From positions 129,625 to 193,624 of the forward strand of contig CAJUSK010000012.1 of the NCBI GenBank assembly GCA_910589075.1: a DNA stretch of 64,000 nucleotides. The letters run 5' to 3'. This stretch comes from an uncultured Lachnospiraceae bacterium. Its GTDB lineage: Bacteria; Bacillota; Clostridia; Lachnospirales; Lachnospiraceae. Within the stretch, counting starts at the first letter, position 1; each line of letters starts with the position of its first letter. The translations under genes were made by a program, and so were the position numbers. Below the pieces are notes generated by a model. That model made no database searches, was not told where the DNA came from, and worked only from the letters and a program-made list of their open reading frames with translations. Below are positions 42,366 to 51,632 of the stretch, piece by piece.

Positions 42366-42611
42366 TTATTGAGGCTGGCGGTTATTGTTCGATGCTGAAG
42401 AATGTTCTCCGGCACTGACTTTCATAATATCATTATAGTTCTCACTCGGATAAACATAATCATCCGGCTTCATTGTTGTTTCATAGGTATCTCGAACAAG
42501 ATCATCCGCAAGCTCATCCACCTGCTGCTCCACCAGCTCCACTGCTTCTTTATGAGGATTAACCGCCGTGATCAAAGCCTCCCTGCTGCCTGAAACTCTG
42601 CCAATTACCAT
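42366..42611 (-). CDS. Small protein of unknown function
   Basis: An 81-residue hydrophilic protein beginning MVIGRVSGSREALITAVNPH and containing LVEQQVDELADDLVRDTYE, probably helical. I recognise no domain. The ATG at 42611 has GGGAGGTG eight bases upstream, a strong ribosome site that supports a real gene; a GTG at 42620 is less well placed. It is on the same strand as the Ca/Na antiporter, 105 bases downstream of it. Confidence 0.6.
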   Translation of the reverse strand: MVIGRVSGSREALITAVNPHKEAVELVEQQVDELADDLVRDTYETTMKPDDYVYPSENYNDIMKVSAGEHSSASNNNRQPQ

Positions 42612-42716
42612 TTTGCACACCTCCCTCCGTCATACATTGTCTTCCAGGATAGCCGGCATCGTTAAGCGATTACATCCAAAAATCAGCATCATGCCACGCT
42701 TCCCCAGGATAATCAT

Positions 42717-43685
42717 TCACAGTAAATAAATAAAGTATCCAAAATATCCAAGCAGCAGCAAGCCGCCCTCCGCACGGTTCAGGCTCTTTCCATTGAAAGA
42801 GAATATCCACAACAACACTCCCGCTGCCACAGCCACAATGAAATCCACTATAAATTTGCTCTCGAAAACAACCGGTGTAATCAATGCAGATGTTCCTACT
42901 ACAAAAAGGATATTGAAGATATTGCTTCCCACAATATTTCCGATTGCAATATCCGCATTGCCTTTTCTTGCTGCTGAAACAGATGTAAACAATTCCGGCA
43001 GGGATGTTCCCAGCGCCACAATCGTAAGCCCTATAAATCTCTCACTCAGACCTATGATCCTTGCTATCGCTGTCGCTGCATCCACAGTGACGCTGCTGCC
43101 GATCACAATAAGCACAAGACCAACAACCGTGAACAAAAGCAACATTGCCATGCTTTTTTCCTTTTTATCCCCTCCTTTTCCTGAAATATCTCCCTCATCG
43201 TCCCCTGAATTCCCCTCAGCGCCTTTTTTTGCCATCTTTAAGAGATAAAAAAGATACAGCAGAAAAACAACCCACAATCCGGCTCCTTCCAGTCTTGTAA
43301 TTTCATTGCCCGCATATCCCATCCAAAGAAGGATGAATGTTATTACAGTCATAAAGGGCATTTCATATTTTATAGTCGAAGATGCAACGGGAACTATCTT
43401 TTTTGCAAAAAATGCCGTGAGACCTAAGATAATAAGAATATTCAAAATATTGCTTCCCGCCACATTTCCAATGGTAATGCCCGCATTCCCCTTTAGCGCC
43501 GCCGAGATGCTTACCGCAGCCTCCGGGGCGCTCGTTCCCATAGCAACGATAGTAAGCCCGACTACAAGCTGCGGAATCCCAAACCTCGAAGCTATTCCTG
43601 ACGAACCATCCACAAAGAAATCCGCGCCCTTGATAAGCATCGTAAATCCTGCGGCCAACAAGAATATCTGCAAGACAGCCTCCAT
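42717..43685 (-). CDS. Calcium/sodium antiporter (CaCA family, YrbG-like)
   Basis: A 322-residue membrane protein with two homologous Na_Ca_ex halves. The alpha repeats are clear: VAMGTSAPEAAVSISAALKG with GNVAGSNILNILIILG, and VALGTSLPELFTSVSAARKG with GNIVGSNIFNILFVVG. Ten segments are expected. A short charged insert (about 155-180) separates the halves. The ATG at 43685 follows GGAGGTTGAAGAC. It would extrude Ca2+ in exchange for Na+ (or K+/H+). Confidence 0.93.
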   Translation of the reverse strand: MEAVLQIFLLAAGFTMLIKGADFFVDGSSGIASRFGIPQLVVGLTIVAMGTSAPEAAVSISAALKGNAGITIGNVAGSNILNILIILGLTAFFAKKIVPVASSTIKYEMPFMTVITFILLWMGYAGNEITRLEGAGLWVVFLLYLFYLLKMAKKGAEGNSGDDEGDISGKGGDKKEKSMAMLLLFTVVGLVLIVIGSSVTVDAATAIARIIGLSERFIGLTIVALGTSLPELFTSVSAARKGNADIAIGNIVGSNIFNILFVVGTSALITPVVFESKFIVDFIVAVAAGVLLWIFSFNGKSLNRAEGGLLLLGYFGYFIYLL

Positions 43686-43705
43686 GTCTTCAACCTCCGT
43701 TCTTT

Positions 43706-43870
43706 TCACTTAACGATTTCTGCATTGCCCCTGTCCCAGACAATAACTATCTTCGTTCCGGCTCCCGGCTTACTCATCAGGCCCATATCCGCATCTGTCA
43801 GGTTACAGATATGCTTTACAATCGCAAGGCCCAATGCCCGTGCCTCCAAGTTCCTTCGATCTGCCTGCCT
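43706..43870 (-). pseudogene. C-terminal remnant of a sensor histidine kinase
   Basis: The minus strand encodes EAGRSKELGGTGIG, then after one extra base (GGGCCTTGCG in place of GGGCTTGCG) LAIVKHICNLTDADMGLMSK and PGAGTKIVIVWD, ending at TGA 43706-43708. This is the G1/G2 ATP-binding part of a HATPase_c domain, with a +1 frameshift. The sequence upstream is not kinase but phosphate transporter, so a deletion has fused two genes. Confidence 0.8.
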
Positions 43871-44014
43871 CAAGCAAGACGGCCTTCACAGGATGATCCG
43901 TCATACGCTCCAGTACCTGCTCCAGCCTGCCGTCTGCCATCCTGGACAGGGCATCTCCCATCATTTTCATTCCATATAAAAATAACGCCAGCCCGCCAAT
44001 CCGAAGAAATCCAT
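43871..44014 (-). pseudogene. N-terminal remnant of a Na/Pi cotransporter
   Basis: The minus strand reads ATG GAT TTC TTC (44014 downward), then, in a shifted frame, IGGLALFLYGMKMMGDALSR and MADGRLEQVLERMTDHPVKA followed by VLL. GLALFLYGMKMMGDAL and LEKLTSNP-like LERMTDHP are the start of Na/Pi cotransporter family proteins. A small deletion after MDFF shifts the frame, and the remaining 450 or more residues are gone, joined to the histidine kinase remnant. A GGGGGATTATAG site is still present before the ATG. Confidence 0.8.
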
Positions 44015-44067
44015 CTAACTATAATCCCCCAAAAGAATTCTCTTACTAGTAAATGGTATCCGATTCA

Positions 44068-44128
44068 TGTAAAATCTAAAAGATGATTTGTGTAAAATCT
44101 ATGTAAAACCTGTGTAAAATTCTGTAAG
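44068..44128 (-). promoter_or_regulatory. Pho-box-like array upstream of the Na/Pi remnant
   Basis: Minus-strand TTTACA-type hexamers at 44091-44096, 44102-44107 and 44113-44118 are spaced exactly 11 bases apart, with a fourth (CTTACA) at 44123-44128 and a further TTTACA at 44068-44073. The pattern TTTACA-N5 repeated matches the direct repeats bound by Gram-positive PhoP. It points toward the decayed phosphate transporter, 77 bases from its ATG. Confidence 0.6.
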
Positions 44129-44292
44129 TTTCTAACCATTCAAAAAGCTATGCCACTACCTGCATTTATTCCCGGTCTATCCCGGCAAGCCTTTCCGGAA
44201 AAGTTGAAATCTGCCCATGCCGATGGTATACTTTGCGTGTAATGAGCCGATCAATCGGTGTTTAAGACAAATAAAAGGAGGTGCTACTTGCT

Positions 44293-44886
44293 ATGGAATC
44301 TTTAGAGCACTTACAGCGTCAAGAGACCGGCGTTCACCCACATCAGATTATCTTTGAAAAAGAGAACACCAACAATACCTATATCTCATGGAAAGATCAG
44401 ATGAAGCCGCGCATTCGTCTGAAAGACGGCATCACCCAGGAGGAGTACCAGTCCATAGCGTCCCGCTGGGATGAAATACTGTCTTTGGCTGAAGAAATCA
44501 TCTGGCGATACTACCTGGACCCCAAAAGTGAGGATCTCATGTCTGAGGCGGATTCCTTCCCCGATATCCGATATCTTACCGGGAATTACTATGTGGGAAC
44601 CGTATCCTACGGTTATGTCCGCCGGGACAAAAAGTGTCGGCCCTACCAGATCAAGGATGGCCGGCTGCGGCATAAGTACCACAACGGCCAGGAGTGGGTA
44701 TCGGAATGGCTCCCCTTAGACAGCCCGGAAATCATTCGCTATTACCGGATTGTCCTTACGCTGCATCTCACTGGAGACGAGGATGGAACAGAGAAGGATT
44801 ATATGGGCCTGGACTTGATTGCAGAATTTGTGGATCTGGACGACCCCATGGAATTTGAGATACTGTCCCATGATGTGATTGGCTGA
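44293..44886 (+). CDS. Conserved-looking protein of unknown function
   Basis: A 197-residue acidic, aromatic-rich soluble protein (MESLEHLQRQETGVHPHQII...). Segments such as SFPDIRYLTGNYYVGTVSYG and DKKCRPYQIKDGRLRHKYHN look well folded, with no signal peptide. I recognise no domain. ATG 44293 has AGGAGG 11 bases upstream; a GTG at 44281 would overlap that site. A good terminator follows. Being a lone gene beside a pseudogene remnant, it may be part of a small variable spot. Confidence 0.65.
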   Translation: MESLEHLQRQETGVHPHQIIFEKENTNNTYISWKDQMKPRIRLKDGITQEEYQSIASRWDEILSLAEEIIWRYYLDPKSEDLMSEADSFPDIRYLTGNYYVGTVSYGYVRRDKKCRPYQIKDGRLRHKYHNGQEWVSEWLPLDSPEIIRYYRIVLTLHLTGDEDGTEKDYMGLDLIAEFVDLDDPMEFEILSHDVIG

Positions 44887-44916
44887 TTCCGGCTGGGGGG
44901 ATGGTTTCTTCCACAC

Positions 44917-44950
44917 CTAAAAACAGGCCGGATAGCCCGGCCCGTTTTTA
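44917..44950. terminator. Bidirectional terminator
   Basis: AAAAACAGGCCGG and CCCGGCCCGTTTTT form a G+C-rich stem flanked by A- and T-runs, between the unknown gene and the convergent alpha-galactosidase gene. Confidence 0.85.
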
Positions 44951-44981
44951 TATTTCTAACTCATTCTCCCCTGAAATCCTG

Positions 44982-47171
44982 TCACAGTTTTCTGTTCAGC
45001 TCAATCTGATAGGACAGATATTCTCCCAGCTCCGCAGGCAGAGGCAGTCCCGCTTCCATCAACGCAGAACCGTAATAGCACCTGCCGCTGTCCGGCTCCT
45101 CATAGAGGGCATCCCGATCCAGCCCTTTCAGTCTGACATAACTGACGGGCATATTGTTGTTCCCGTTCTGAATAGTCATCACCGCACTGACCAGTGCCCG
45201 TCCGCCATCCTCCGAGACAAACATCCATGCCGTATATACATCGTCAAAAGGGCTGGAAAGGCGGTAATAATCTCCTGAAAACACCAGCGGCGCATATCTC
45301 TTATACTTCGCAATCTGCTCCCGGATTTGTTCCTTCTCCCGCTCTGTCATATGATTCGGATCCAGTTCATAGCCAAAACCGCTCCCGGCCATGGCCACGA
45401 TCCCTCTCGTCCTCAGACTGATTCTCCGGCCTGTCTGATGATTGGGTACGGCAGACACGTGGGCGCCTACCGAAGCGGCCGGATAGAAGAAAGAAGTGCC
45501 ATACTGAATCTTCAGCCGGTCCAGCGCATCCGTATTGTCACTGCACCAGATCTGCGGCGTATAATACATCATCCCGGCATCAAACCGCCCACCGCCGCCG
45601 CTGCAGCCCTCAATCAGCATATTCGGATAACGTTCCATGAGATTCTCCAGAAATTCATAGACGCCCAGCATATAGTCATGGGCCACCTTCCCCGGACTCC
45701 GCTCCTGGGAATAAATATCGGAAATGCTCCGGTTCATATCCCATTTTACATACTCCACATTGCCCTGATCCAGCACACCACAAATCTGTTTAAATATATG
45801 ATCCCGTACTTCTGCCCTGGAAAAATCAAGTACAAGCTGATTTCTGGCATGTATCGGTTTCCTGCCCGGTATCCGCATGACCCAGTCAGGATGGGTGCGG
45901 TAAAGATCGCTGTCTTCGGAAATCATCTCCGGTTCAATCCAGATCCCGAACTTCACACCCAGACTGTTAATGCGCTCAATTAATTCACCCAGACTGCAGC
46001 CCAGTTTTTCCTCATTGACCTGCCAGTCGCCGAGACCGCTGTTGTCGTCTTCCCGCTTGCCAAACCAGCCGTCGTCCATCACCACCATATCCATGCCCAG
46101 TGTGGCAGCCTCTTTCGCCAGTTTACAGATTTTTTCCCCATCAAAATCAAAATAAAAGGCTTCCCAACTGTTCAGCAGTACCGGGCGCATTGCCTGCCCA
46201 TACTTTCCTCTGAACAGGTGCTTTCTGATACAACGGTGGTATCGGTTGGACAACGCGGCAAAACCTTCATCCGAATAGCAGAGAACTGTCTCCGGCACAG
46301 TCAGCACTTCGCCCCGTTCCAGCGTATAATGGAACAGATCCCTTTGCAGCCCCATCAGTACCCTGGTCTGGTCAAACTGATCCTTTTCCGCCTCACACAG
46401 AAAGCTGCCGCTGTAAACGAACATCATACCATAGCAGCCGCCCGTATCCTCTGTGGTATCCCGGCGTGCAATGATCACCGCCGGATTATACTGGTGGCTG
46501 GAAGCGCCTCTGCGGCTGCCAATAGAAAAGCTGCCATGGGCAATTTCCCTGCGCTGAAAACTGCGTTCCATCACATGTCTGCCATAAAAGCTGATCAGGT
46601 CATAGCTGCCTGCCAGAAAATCAAGACAAGCCCCTGCCGCTTTTTCCACAATCACGTCCTCGCTGCCCAGATTGGTAATCTTCACGCTCCTTGTAATGAT
46701 GTCTTCCTCTTCCAGTACACCATACAACAGTCTGACCTGCACTTTGCTGACACTGTCCTCCAGAAGGATTTCCAGTGTCTGCGCTTCCTCCTCACCGGCA
46801 TACACAGCCGGCAGGCCTACCAGGCCATATTTCCCCTGACGGATTTCATGACTCACATAGCGCAGATCGCAACAGTCCGAACCGTCTCCATTGTGGATAA
46901 TCAAAGCGCTGTTGCGGTAATCGCCCGTTCCCATAGCAGGGTATTCCTGCGGCAGTGCATCCATGGAATAGGTCCTGTCCGTGCCTGCATCAGCCGGGTT
47001 CCCCGAAAATCCTCTGTCAAAATATGTCAGGAGGTAATCCATGTCGCCCGATATCCTGGCGCCGTAATATAAATGCAGCAGGAAACCATAATCATCCACC
47101 TTCATCTGATAAGTTGTATTCTCTGTATCCAATGTAAAAATATGACTTGTCCTATGATAGTTTATTGCCAT
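44982..47171 (-). CDS. Alpha-galactosidase, GH36
   Basis: A 729-residue cytosolic GH36 enzyme. The nucleophile Asp is in VEYVKWDMNRSISD and the acid/base Asp in PQIWCSDNTDALDRL. Other family blocks are LNSWEAFYFDFDGEKI, VVMDDGWFGKREDD and IEGCSGGGGRFDAGM. It releases galactose from melibiose, raffinose or stachyose. ATG 47171 follows AGAAGGAGAAGATTC; the upstream extension is not conserved-looking. It lies 132 bases after the ABC permease genes and completes an alpha-galactoside uptake and cleavage operon. Confidence 0.95.
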   Translation of the reverse strand: MAINYHRTSHIFTLDTENTTYQMKVDDYGFLLHLYYGARISGDMDYLLTYFDRGFSGNPADAGTDRTYSMDALPQEYPAMGTGDYRNSALIIHNGDGSDCCDLRYVSHEIRQGKYGLVGLPAVYAGEEEAQTLEILLEDSVSKVQVRLLYGVLEEEDIITRSVKITNLGSEDVIVEKAAGACLDFLAGSYDLISFYGRHVMERSFQRREIAHGSFSIGSRRGASSHQYNPAVIIARRDTTEDTGGCYGMMFVYSGSFLCEAEKDQFDQTRVLMGLQRDLFHYTLERGEVLTVPETVLCYSDEGFAALSNRYHRCIRKHLFRGKYGQAMRPVLLNSWEAFYFDFDGEKICKLAKEAATLGMDMVVMDDGWFGKREDDNSGLGDWQVNEEKLGCSLGELIERINSLGVKFGIWIEPEMISEDSDLYRTHPDWVMRIPGRKPIHARNQLVLDFSRAEVRDHIFKQICGVLDQGNVEYVKWDMNRSISDIYSQERSPGKVAHDYMLGVYEFLENLMERYPNMLIEGCSGGGGRFDAGMMYYTPQIWCSDNTDALDRLKIQYGTSFFYPAASVGAHVSAVPNHQTGRRISLRTRGIVAMAGSGFGYELDPNHMTEREKEQIREQIAKYKRYAPLVFSGDYYRLSSPFDDVYTAWMFVSEDGGRALVSAVMTIQNGNNNMPVSYVRLKGLDRDALYEEPDSGRCYYGSALMEAGLPLPAELGEYLSYQIELNRKL

Positions 47172-47303
47172 GAATCTTCTCCTTCTTTTATCAGATTTTG
47201 CACAGACAGCCCTGCCGGATACGGCAGAGCTTGATTTCTGTGACTCTATCTGCAAGGGATGCCAGAGCATCCCCCAGATATCCGTAATACTTATATGTGT
47301 CAG

Positions 47304-48149
47304 TTATTTTACCGCACCGTTTACAACACCGTTCAGAATCTGCTTCTGGCAGACAATATAGAAAATCAGAATCGGCACGAGAGACAGCAGGTAGGATGCA
47401 AACGCCAGATTATAGTTTGTACCAAACTGGGACTGGAAATTCAACTGTGCCAGCGGCAATGTGTTCTTACCGGAACCGGCCATAATTACAAGAGGCGTCA
47501 TTACGTCATTCCAGACTGCCAGGGCCGTCAGTACAGCCACCGTGGCATGCATGGGTTTCATAATCGGGAAAATAATTTTCCAGTAAGTCGTCCATGTGGA
47601 TGCACCGTCCACCCTTGCGGCTTCTTCCAGTGCAATGGGAATATTTACAAGATAACCCGAATACAGCAGTATATTCATCGGCATATAGAATACCACATAC
47701 AGAATAATGACACCGGCCCAGTTCGCCAGATGCAGTTCTGCGGTCTGTTTTGCCAGAGGCATCATCAGGATCGCAAAAGGAACGAACATACCGCTGACAA
47801 TAAACAGATAGACAAAGCTGTAAAATTTGCTGTGGGCTTTATTTCTTCCCAGGGCATATCCCATCAGGGAATGCAGCGCCAGGGACAGCGCCACGGTACA
47901 TGCGGTAATCAGAAGGCTGTTGCAGAGGGAACGCCAGAAATCCGTTACCACCATGGCTTCTCTGAAATTGGCAAGGCTCCATGTCTTGGGCAGGGAGAGG
48001 ATGCCGCTGATGCTGTTGGTCATTTCCGACGGCTGCTTGAACGCGATCATAACCGTCATATAGAGCGGAAAGATGATAGTGGAAAGGCCGAGAATCAGAA
48101 AGACCATCGGGCCGTATACGGACGCTTTGAGCTTTTTTGTCTCCGTCAT
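47304..48149 (-). CDS. Carbohydrate ABC transporter permease, MalG type
   Basis: A 281-residue protein with six membrane segments. The EAA loop is IPIALEEAARVDGASTWTTY, and the protein ends in VNGAVK as is common for this family. It pairs with the preceding MalF-type permease, whose stop it overlaps by four bases. No ATPase is encoded nearby, so a shared MsmK-type ATPase elsewhere is expected. Confidence 0.93.
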   Translation of the reverse strand: MTETKKLKASVYGPMVFLILGLSTIIFPLYMTVMIAFKQPSEMTNSISGILSLPKTWSLANFREAMVVTDFWRSLCNSLLITACTVALSLALHSLMGYALGRNKAHSKFYSFVYLFIVSGMFVPFAILMMPLAKQTAELHLANWAGVIILYVVFYMPMNILLYSGYLVNIPIALEEAARVDGASTWTTYWKIIFPIMKPMHATVAVLTALAVWNDVMTPLVIMAGSGKNTLPLAQLNFQSQFGTNYNLAFASYLLSLVPILIFYIVCQKQILNGVVNGAVK

Positions 48150-49006
48150 AACTGTTCCTCCTTACTGCTTGAGAATTTCATCTGTGCAACCGATACACAT
48201 ACGATCACAATAAAGAATACAACCGCGTTGGCACTCTGGAAACCGAACTGTCCGCCTGACATACCATTGTTGTAAATCAGGTAGGAAATGGATTCCGTAC
48301 TCTGTGCCGGGCCGCCTTTTGTCAGGGCCATGATCTGATCAAATACCATCAGGAAGTTTTTCACGCAAAGCACCATATTGATGGAAAAGAAGGGAATGAT
48401 CAGCGGGAAGGTCAGATATTTAAACTGTTTCCAGCCGGTTGCCCCGTCCAGTCCGCCTGCCTCATATACATCTTCCGGTACGGTCTGCAGGCCGGAGATA
48501 TAGATGATCGTATTCATGGCAATCGCCTGCCATGCACATACCACTACGATGCCGATCCATGCGGACTTAGGGTCAGAAAGAATACTGGTGGAGTTCATAC
48601 CCATCATATTTGCCACTGCCGGAAGGATATATGTAAAGAAGTAGTTGAAAATATAACCTACGACCAGGGCGCCCAGAATATTGGGCAGGAAATATGCGCC
48701 TCTGAAAAAACTCTTCGCGCGGATTTTGCTGTTCAGCGCCAGTGCCAGCACAAGACTGAGCACATTTACCACAACTGTCGTCACAATCGCCAGTTTAAAG
48801 GTAAACAGATAGGATTTTCCTACACGGCCGTCGGAAAACAGGTCGATATAGTTGCGGAAACCTACCCAGCTGTAACTTCCGAAACCTTTGAAATTGGTAA
48901 AGCTGTAGATTACACCCCGGATCAGCGGAATCGTATTAAAGCAGATAAACAGCGCCAGAATGGGAATTGTAATCATTAAAAATGTTCTTTGTCTGTCATT
49001 TTTCAT
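48146..49006 (-). CDS. Carbohydrate ABC transporter permease, MalF type
   Basis: A 286-residue protein with six membrane segments, starting with a short basic cytosolic stretch (KNDRQRTFLMITIPI). The EAA loop is VPEDVYEAGGLDGATGWKQF. YSFTNFKGFGSYSWVGFRNY is the usual block after segment one. It follows the binding-protein gene by 18 bases. Confidence 0.93.
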   Translation of the reverse strand: MKNDRQRTFLMITIPILALFICFNTIPLIRGVIYSFTNFKGFGSYSWVGFRNYIDLFSDGRVGKSYLFTFKLAIVTTVVVNVLSLVLALALNSKIRAKSFFRGAYFLPNILGALVVGYIFNYFFTYILPAVANMMGMNSTSILSDPKSAWIGIVVVCAWQAIAMNTIIYISGLQTVPEDVYEAGGLDGATGWKQFKYLTFPLIIPFFSINMVLCVKNFLMVFDQIMALTKGGPAQSTESISYLIYNNGMSGGQFGFQSANAVVFFIVIVCVSVAQMKFSSSKEEQL

Positions 49007-49024
49007 TTCTGCGAATCTCCTTTC

Positions 49025-50317
49025 CTACTGCGCGCCCGCATTGCCGTTGTTCTGTTCATACTCCTGCACCATACGGATAATATCTCTGTTATACCGCTGC
49101 CAGTCCGTATCAAACTTTGCCAGGAAGGCATCTACATCTTTATTCAGCAGGAAGGTCTGAAGCTGTGCGTCCACTGCCATTTCCGCCGGATAATAATGAT
49201 CCTGATAGTCTGTCATATTGCCTGCCGCAATATATTCTGACATACCTTCCAGCATGGGAGCCAGTTTGAAATCTCCGTTTTTGCAGGGAACCGCATTCTG
49301 AGCGTCAATATACTGCTGCAAATTCTCGTCTGCCAGCAAAAAGTCCAACACCTCATAAGCCGCTTCTTTATTGGGGCAGTCAGCCGTTACGCAGAACTGC
49401 AGGTCAATACCGGAATTCAGTGTATTGCCGTCCTTTGTATCACTTGCAGGCATAACGAAGGAATCCACATTCAGATCCGGATTCACGGAAAGGATCTGAG
49501 GCACCGCATAGCTGCCGATGGGATACATGGCGGATTCGCCTCTTGCGAATGCGGTGCAGGCATCATTATAGTTATAAGCAAAAGGATCCGCAGGGCCGTA
49601 CTGCAACAGTGACAGATAGCGCTCTGACAGTTCACGGTACTCTGCGGTAAAGGTCGTCTCTCCTCTGTTCACCTGTTTGGTGGTATCTGCCGGGGAAAGA
49701 TCCACTGCCATCGCATTCCAGGGCGCCAGGCAGGTCCATGTATCTTTGAAGCCGAAATAGAAAGGCTGGATACCCTCTGCCTGAATCGCATCGCAAAGTG
49801 CGTTCAGTTCTTCCCATGTCTCAGGGATTTTCCATCCATGTTCTTCAAACATATCTTTGTTGTAAAGAACACCGGCCGCGTTGGCTACATACGGTACTGC
49901 AAACGTTCCATCCTTGGGTACGAATTCCAGCGCTTCGTCGATATCAATGTACGCCTGTTTGATATCCGCAAGGCCCGGATAATCCGAAACGTCAGATAAG
50001 ATTTCGGCATCCACAAAGTAGGAATAGTTAATATCCCCCCCTATCCCGATGATATCCGGATAGTCTTCTCTGATGAATCTGGTTCTCAGAATTGTCATTG
50101 CATCATTGGGAGAACTGATCGTCAGATGGATGTCATCATGGGTCGCATTGAACGCTTCTTCCACTTTGGTGAAATAATTTGCCGCTTCCGGCTTATACTG
50201 CACGATCTCGATTTCCGTTTTACCGGTGTCAGCCGAAGATCCGCATCCCGTCACGGCGAAGGTGGTCAGCATACCGCACAATGCCAGCTTTAAAAATGTT
50301 ATTGTTTTTCTTTTCAT
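49025..50317 (-). CDS. Sugar ABC transporter substrate-binding lipoprotein
   Basis: A 430-residue family 1 binding protein. The signal peptide ends at the lipobox VTGC (about residue 25), followed by a Ser/Gly linker. GTFAVPYVANAAGVLYNKDM, IPETWEELNALCDAIQAEGI and AFARGESAMYPIGSYAVPQI are typical of sugar-binding members. With GH36 and two permeases in the operon, the ligand is probably raffinose-type alpha-galactosides. AGGAGAAGAG precedes the start. Confidence 0.93.
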   Translation of the reverse strand: MKRKTITFLKLALCGMLTTFAVTGCGSSADTGKTEIEIVQYKPEAANYFTKVEEAFNATHDDIHLTISSPNDAMTILRTRFIREDYPDIIGIGGDINYSYFVDAEILSDVSDYPGLADIKQAYIDIDEALEFVPKDGTFAVPYVANAAGVLYNKDMFEEHGWKIPETWEELNALCDAIQAEGIQPFYFGFKDTWTCLAPWNAMAVDLSPADTTKQVNRGETTFTAEYRELSERYLSLLQYGPADPFAYNYNDACTAFARGESAMYPIGSYAVPQILSVNPDLNVDSFVMPASDTKDGNTLNSGIDLQFCVTADCPNKEAAYEVLDFLLADENLQQYIDAQNAVPCKNGDFKLAPMLEGMSEYIAAGNMTDYQDHYYPAEMAVDAQLQTFLLNKDVDAFLAKFDTDWQRYNRDIIRMVQEYEQNNGNAGAQ

Positions 50318-50350
50318 AGCATTTTCTCTTCTCCTTTCTTTGATGAAAAC

Positions 50351-50379
50351 ATTATAATATACCCTTATACCAACAATAA
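50351..50379 (-). promoter_or_regulatory. Promoter for the alpha-galactoside operon
   Basis: Minus-strand TTATTG (50374-50379), 17 bases, then TATAAT (50351-50356), about 34 bases before the binding-protein start. Confidence 0.65.
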
Positions 50380-50431
50380 ATAGCCGTATTTTGGGTGTTT
50401 TATACCTTTATGCTATTTTTTCAACTATAGA

Positions 50432-50461
50432 TTGAAGTCGGAGTGCATTTTGGTATATAAT
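50432..50461 (+). promoter_or_regulatory. Promoter for the AraC-type regulator
   Basis: TTGAAG (50432-50437), 18 bases, TATAAT (50456-50461). It leaves a leader of about 170 bases before the ATG at 50641, in which nothing else was recognised. Confidence 0.55.
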
Positions 50462-50640
50462 GTGCTTATCAAATTTCAAATTATTATACAAAGTCTACAA
50501 AAATTCATTTTCACTTTTCCAAAAAACAGCAATCTTGTAACCCAGAACATAACTTTTTGTAACAGTCATACAAAGCCGGACGGATCTGTTGTGTGCGGGC
50601 TGTTGCAATTTTTCAGTCAGAAAGAACGAGGTACTACTGT

Positions 50641-51498
50641 ATGAGCGAAGTCATTTTTTCGGTTTTTCCAAGTGAAAATTTTATTGATATGGGACTGTAT
50701 CAGTTCGGCTGGGAACAGTGTGACCCCTCTCATTCCTTTGGCCCGGCTGCCAGAAACCACTATCTGTTCCACTACTGCCTCTCAGGCACCGGCACGCTGT
50801 TTGCCACCAATGCAAAAGGACTGTCCATCCCCTACCAGATCAAAAGCGGACAGGGATTTATGCTCTTTCCGGGCCAGGTATGCACCTATATTGCCGATCA
50901 GGAAATCCCATGGGAATATACATGGATTGAATTCGACGGGCTGCGGGCGAAAGAAACACTGGAAATGACCGGCCTTTGTCCGGACAATCCCGTGTACCGC
51001 GCCAGCTACAAAGATATTGCGGAAACGATGAAAGAAGAAATGCTTTATATTGTCAACCATAAGGAAGAGTCCTCTTTCCATCTGATCGGGCATCTCTATC
51101 TCTTTATAGACAGCCTGGTCCGCTCCTCCAGCTCCGTCCATCACCGGAGAGGGACAAGCCTGCGGGATTTTTACATCAAAGAAGCGTTTTCCTTTATTGA
51201 ACAGAATTTTCAGAACGATATTACCGTGGAAGACATTGCCGCTTCCTGCGGCTTAAACCGCAGTTATTTCGGTAAAATCTTCCGGGAAGCCATGGGCAAA
51301 TCCCCCCAGGAATTCCTGATTGCATACCGTATGACAAAGGCCACGGAACTGCTGAAACTGACAGAACTTTCCATTGCGGACGTGGGAAACGCTGCCGGCT
51401 ATCCCAACCAGCTCCATTTTTCCAGAGCCTTCAAAAATGTATACGGTGTTTCTCCCAGACAGTGGCGGAATGAGCACGGGGTTGTCAAACAGCTGTAA
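50641..51498 (+). CDS. AraC-family regulator of the alpha-galactoside operon
   Basis: A 285-residue MsmR/RafR-like protein. The N-terminal cupin sugar-sensing domain includes NHYLFHYCLSGTGTLFATN and SGQGFMLFPGQVCTYIADQE. The C-terminal double HTH includes ITVEDIAASCGLNRSYFGKI and VGNAAGYPNQLHFSRAFKNV. Its divergent position to the ABC transporter and GH36 genes implies that it activates them in response to the sugar. The ATG at 50641 fits the family N-terminus better than the upstream open frame. Confidence 0.92.
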   Translation: MSEVIFSVFPSENFIDMGLYQFGWEQCDPSHSFGPAARNHYLFHYCLSGTGTLFATNAKGLSIPYQIKSGQGFMLFPGQVCTYIADQEIPWEYTWIEFDGLRAKETLEMTGLCPDNPVYRASYKDIAETMKEEMLYIVNHKEESSFHLIGHLYLFIDSLVRSSSSVHHRRGTSLRDFYIKEAFSFIEQNFQNDITVEDIAASCGLNRSYFGKIFREAMGKSPQEFLIAYRMTKATELLKLTELSIADVGNAAGYPNQLHFSRAFKNVYGVSPRQWRNEHGVVKQL

Positions 51499-51632
51499 CA
51501 GTGCTTTTCCTCCTGCCTGTTTCCAGAAATTTTATCCCTCTGGTGGATTGTATTATTTTTATAAATAATCTATAATTATTTTATAAAATATAAAACATAA
51601 ATCAGCAAACCGAAAGGGAAAAATAGTATCAC

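Noticed and set aside
41149..42372. 407-residue plus-strand open frame opposite the LRR-like gene
   Set aside because: No domain or ribosome site; the minus strand has a signal peptide, LRR units and a matching terminator.
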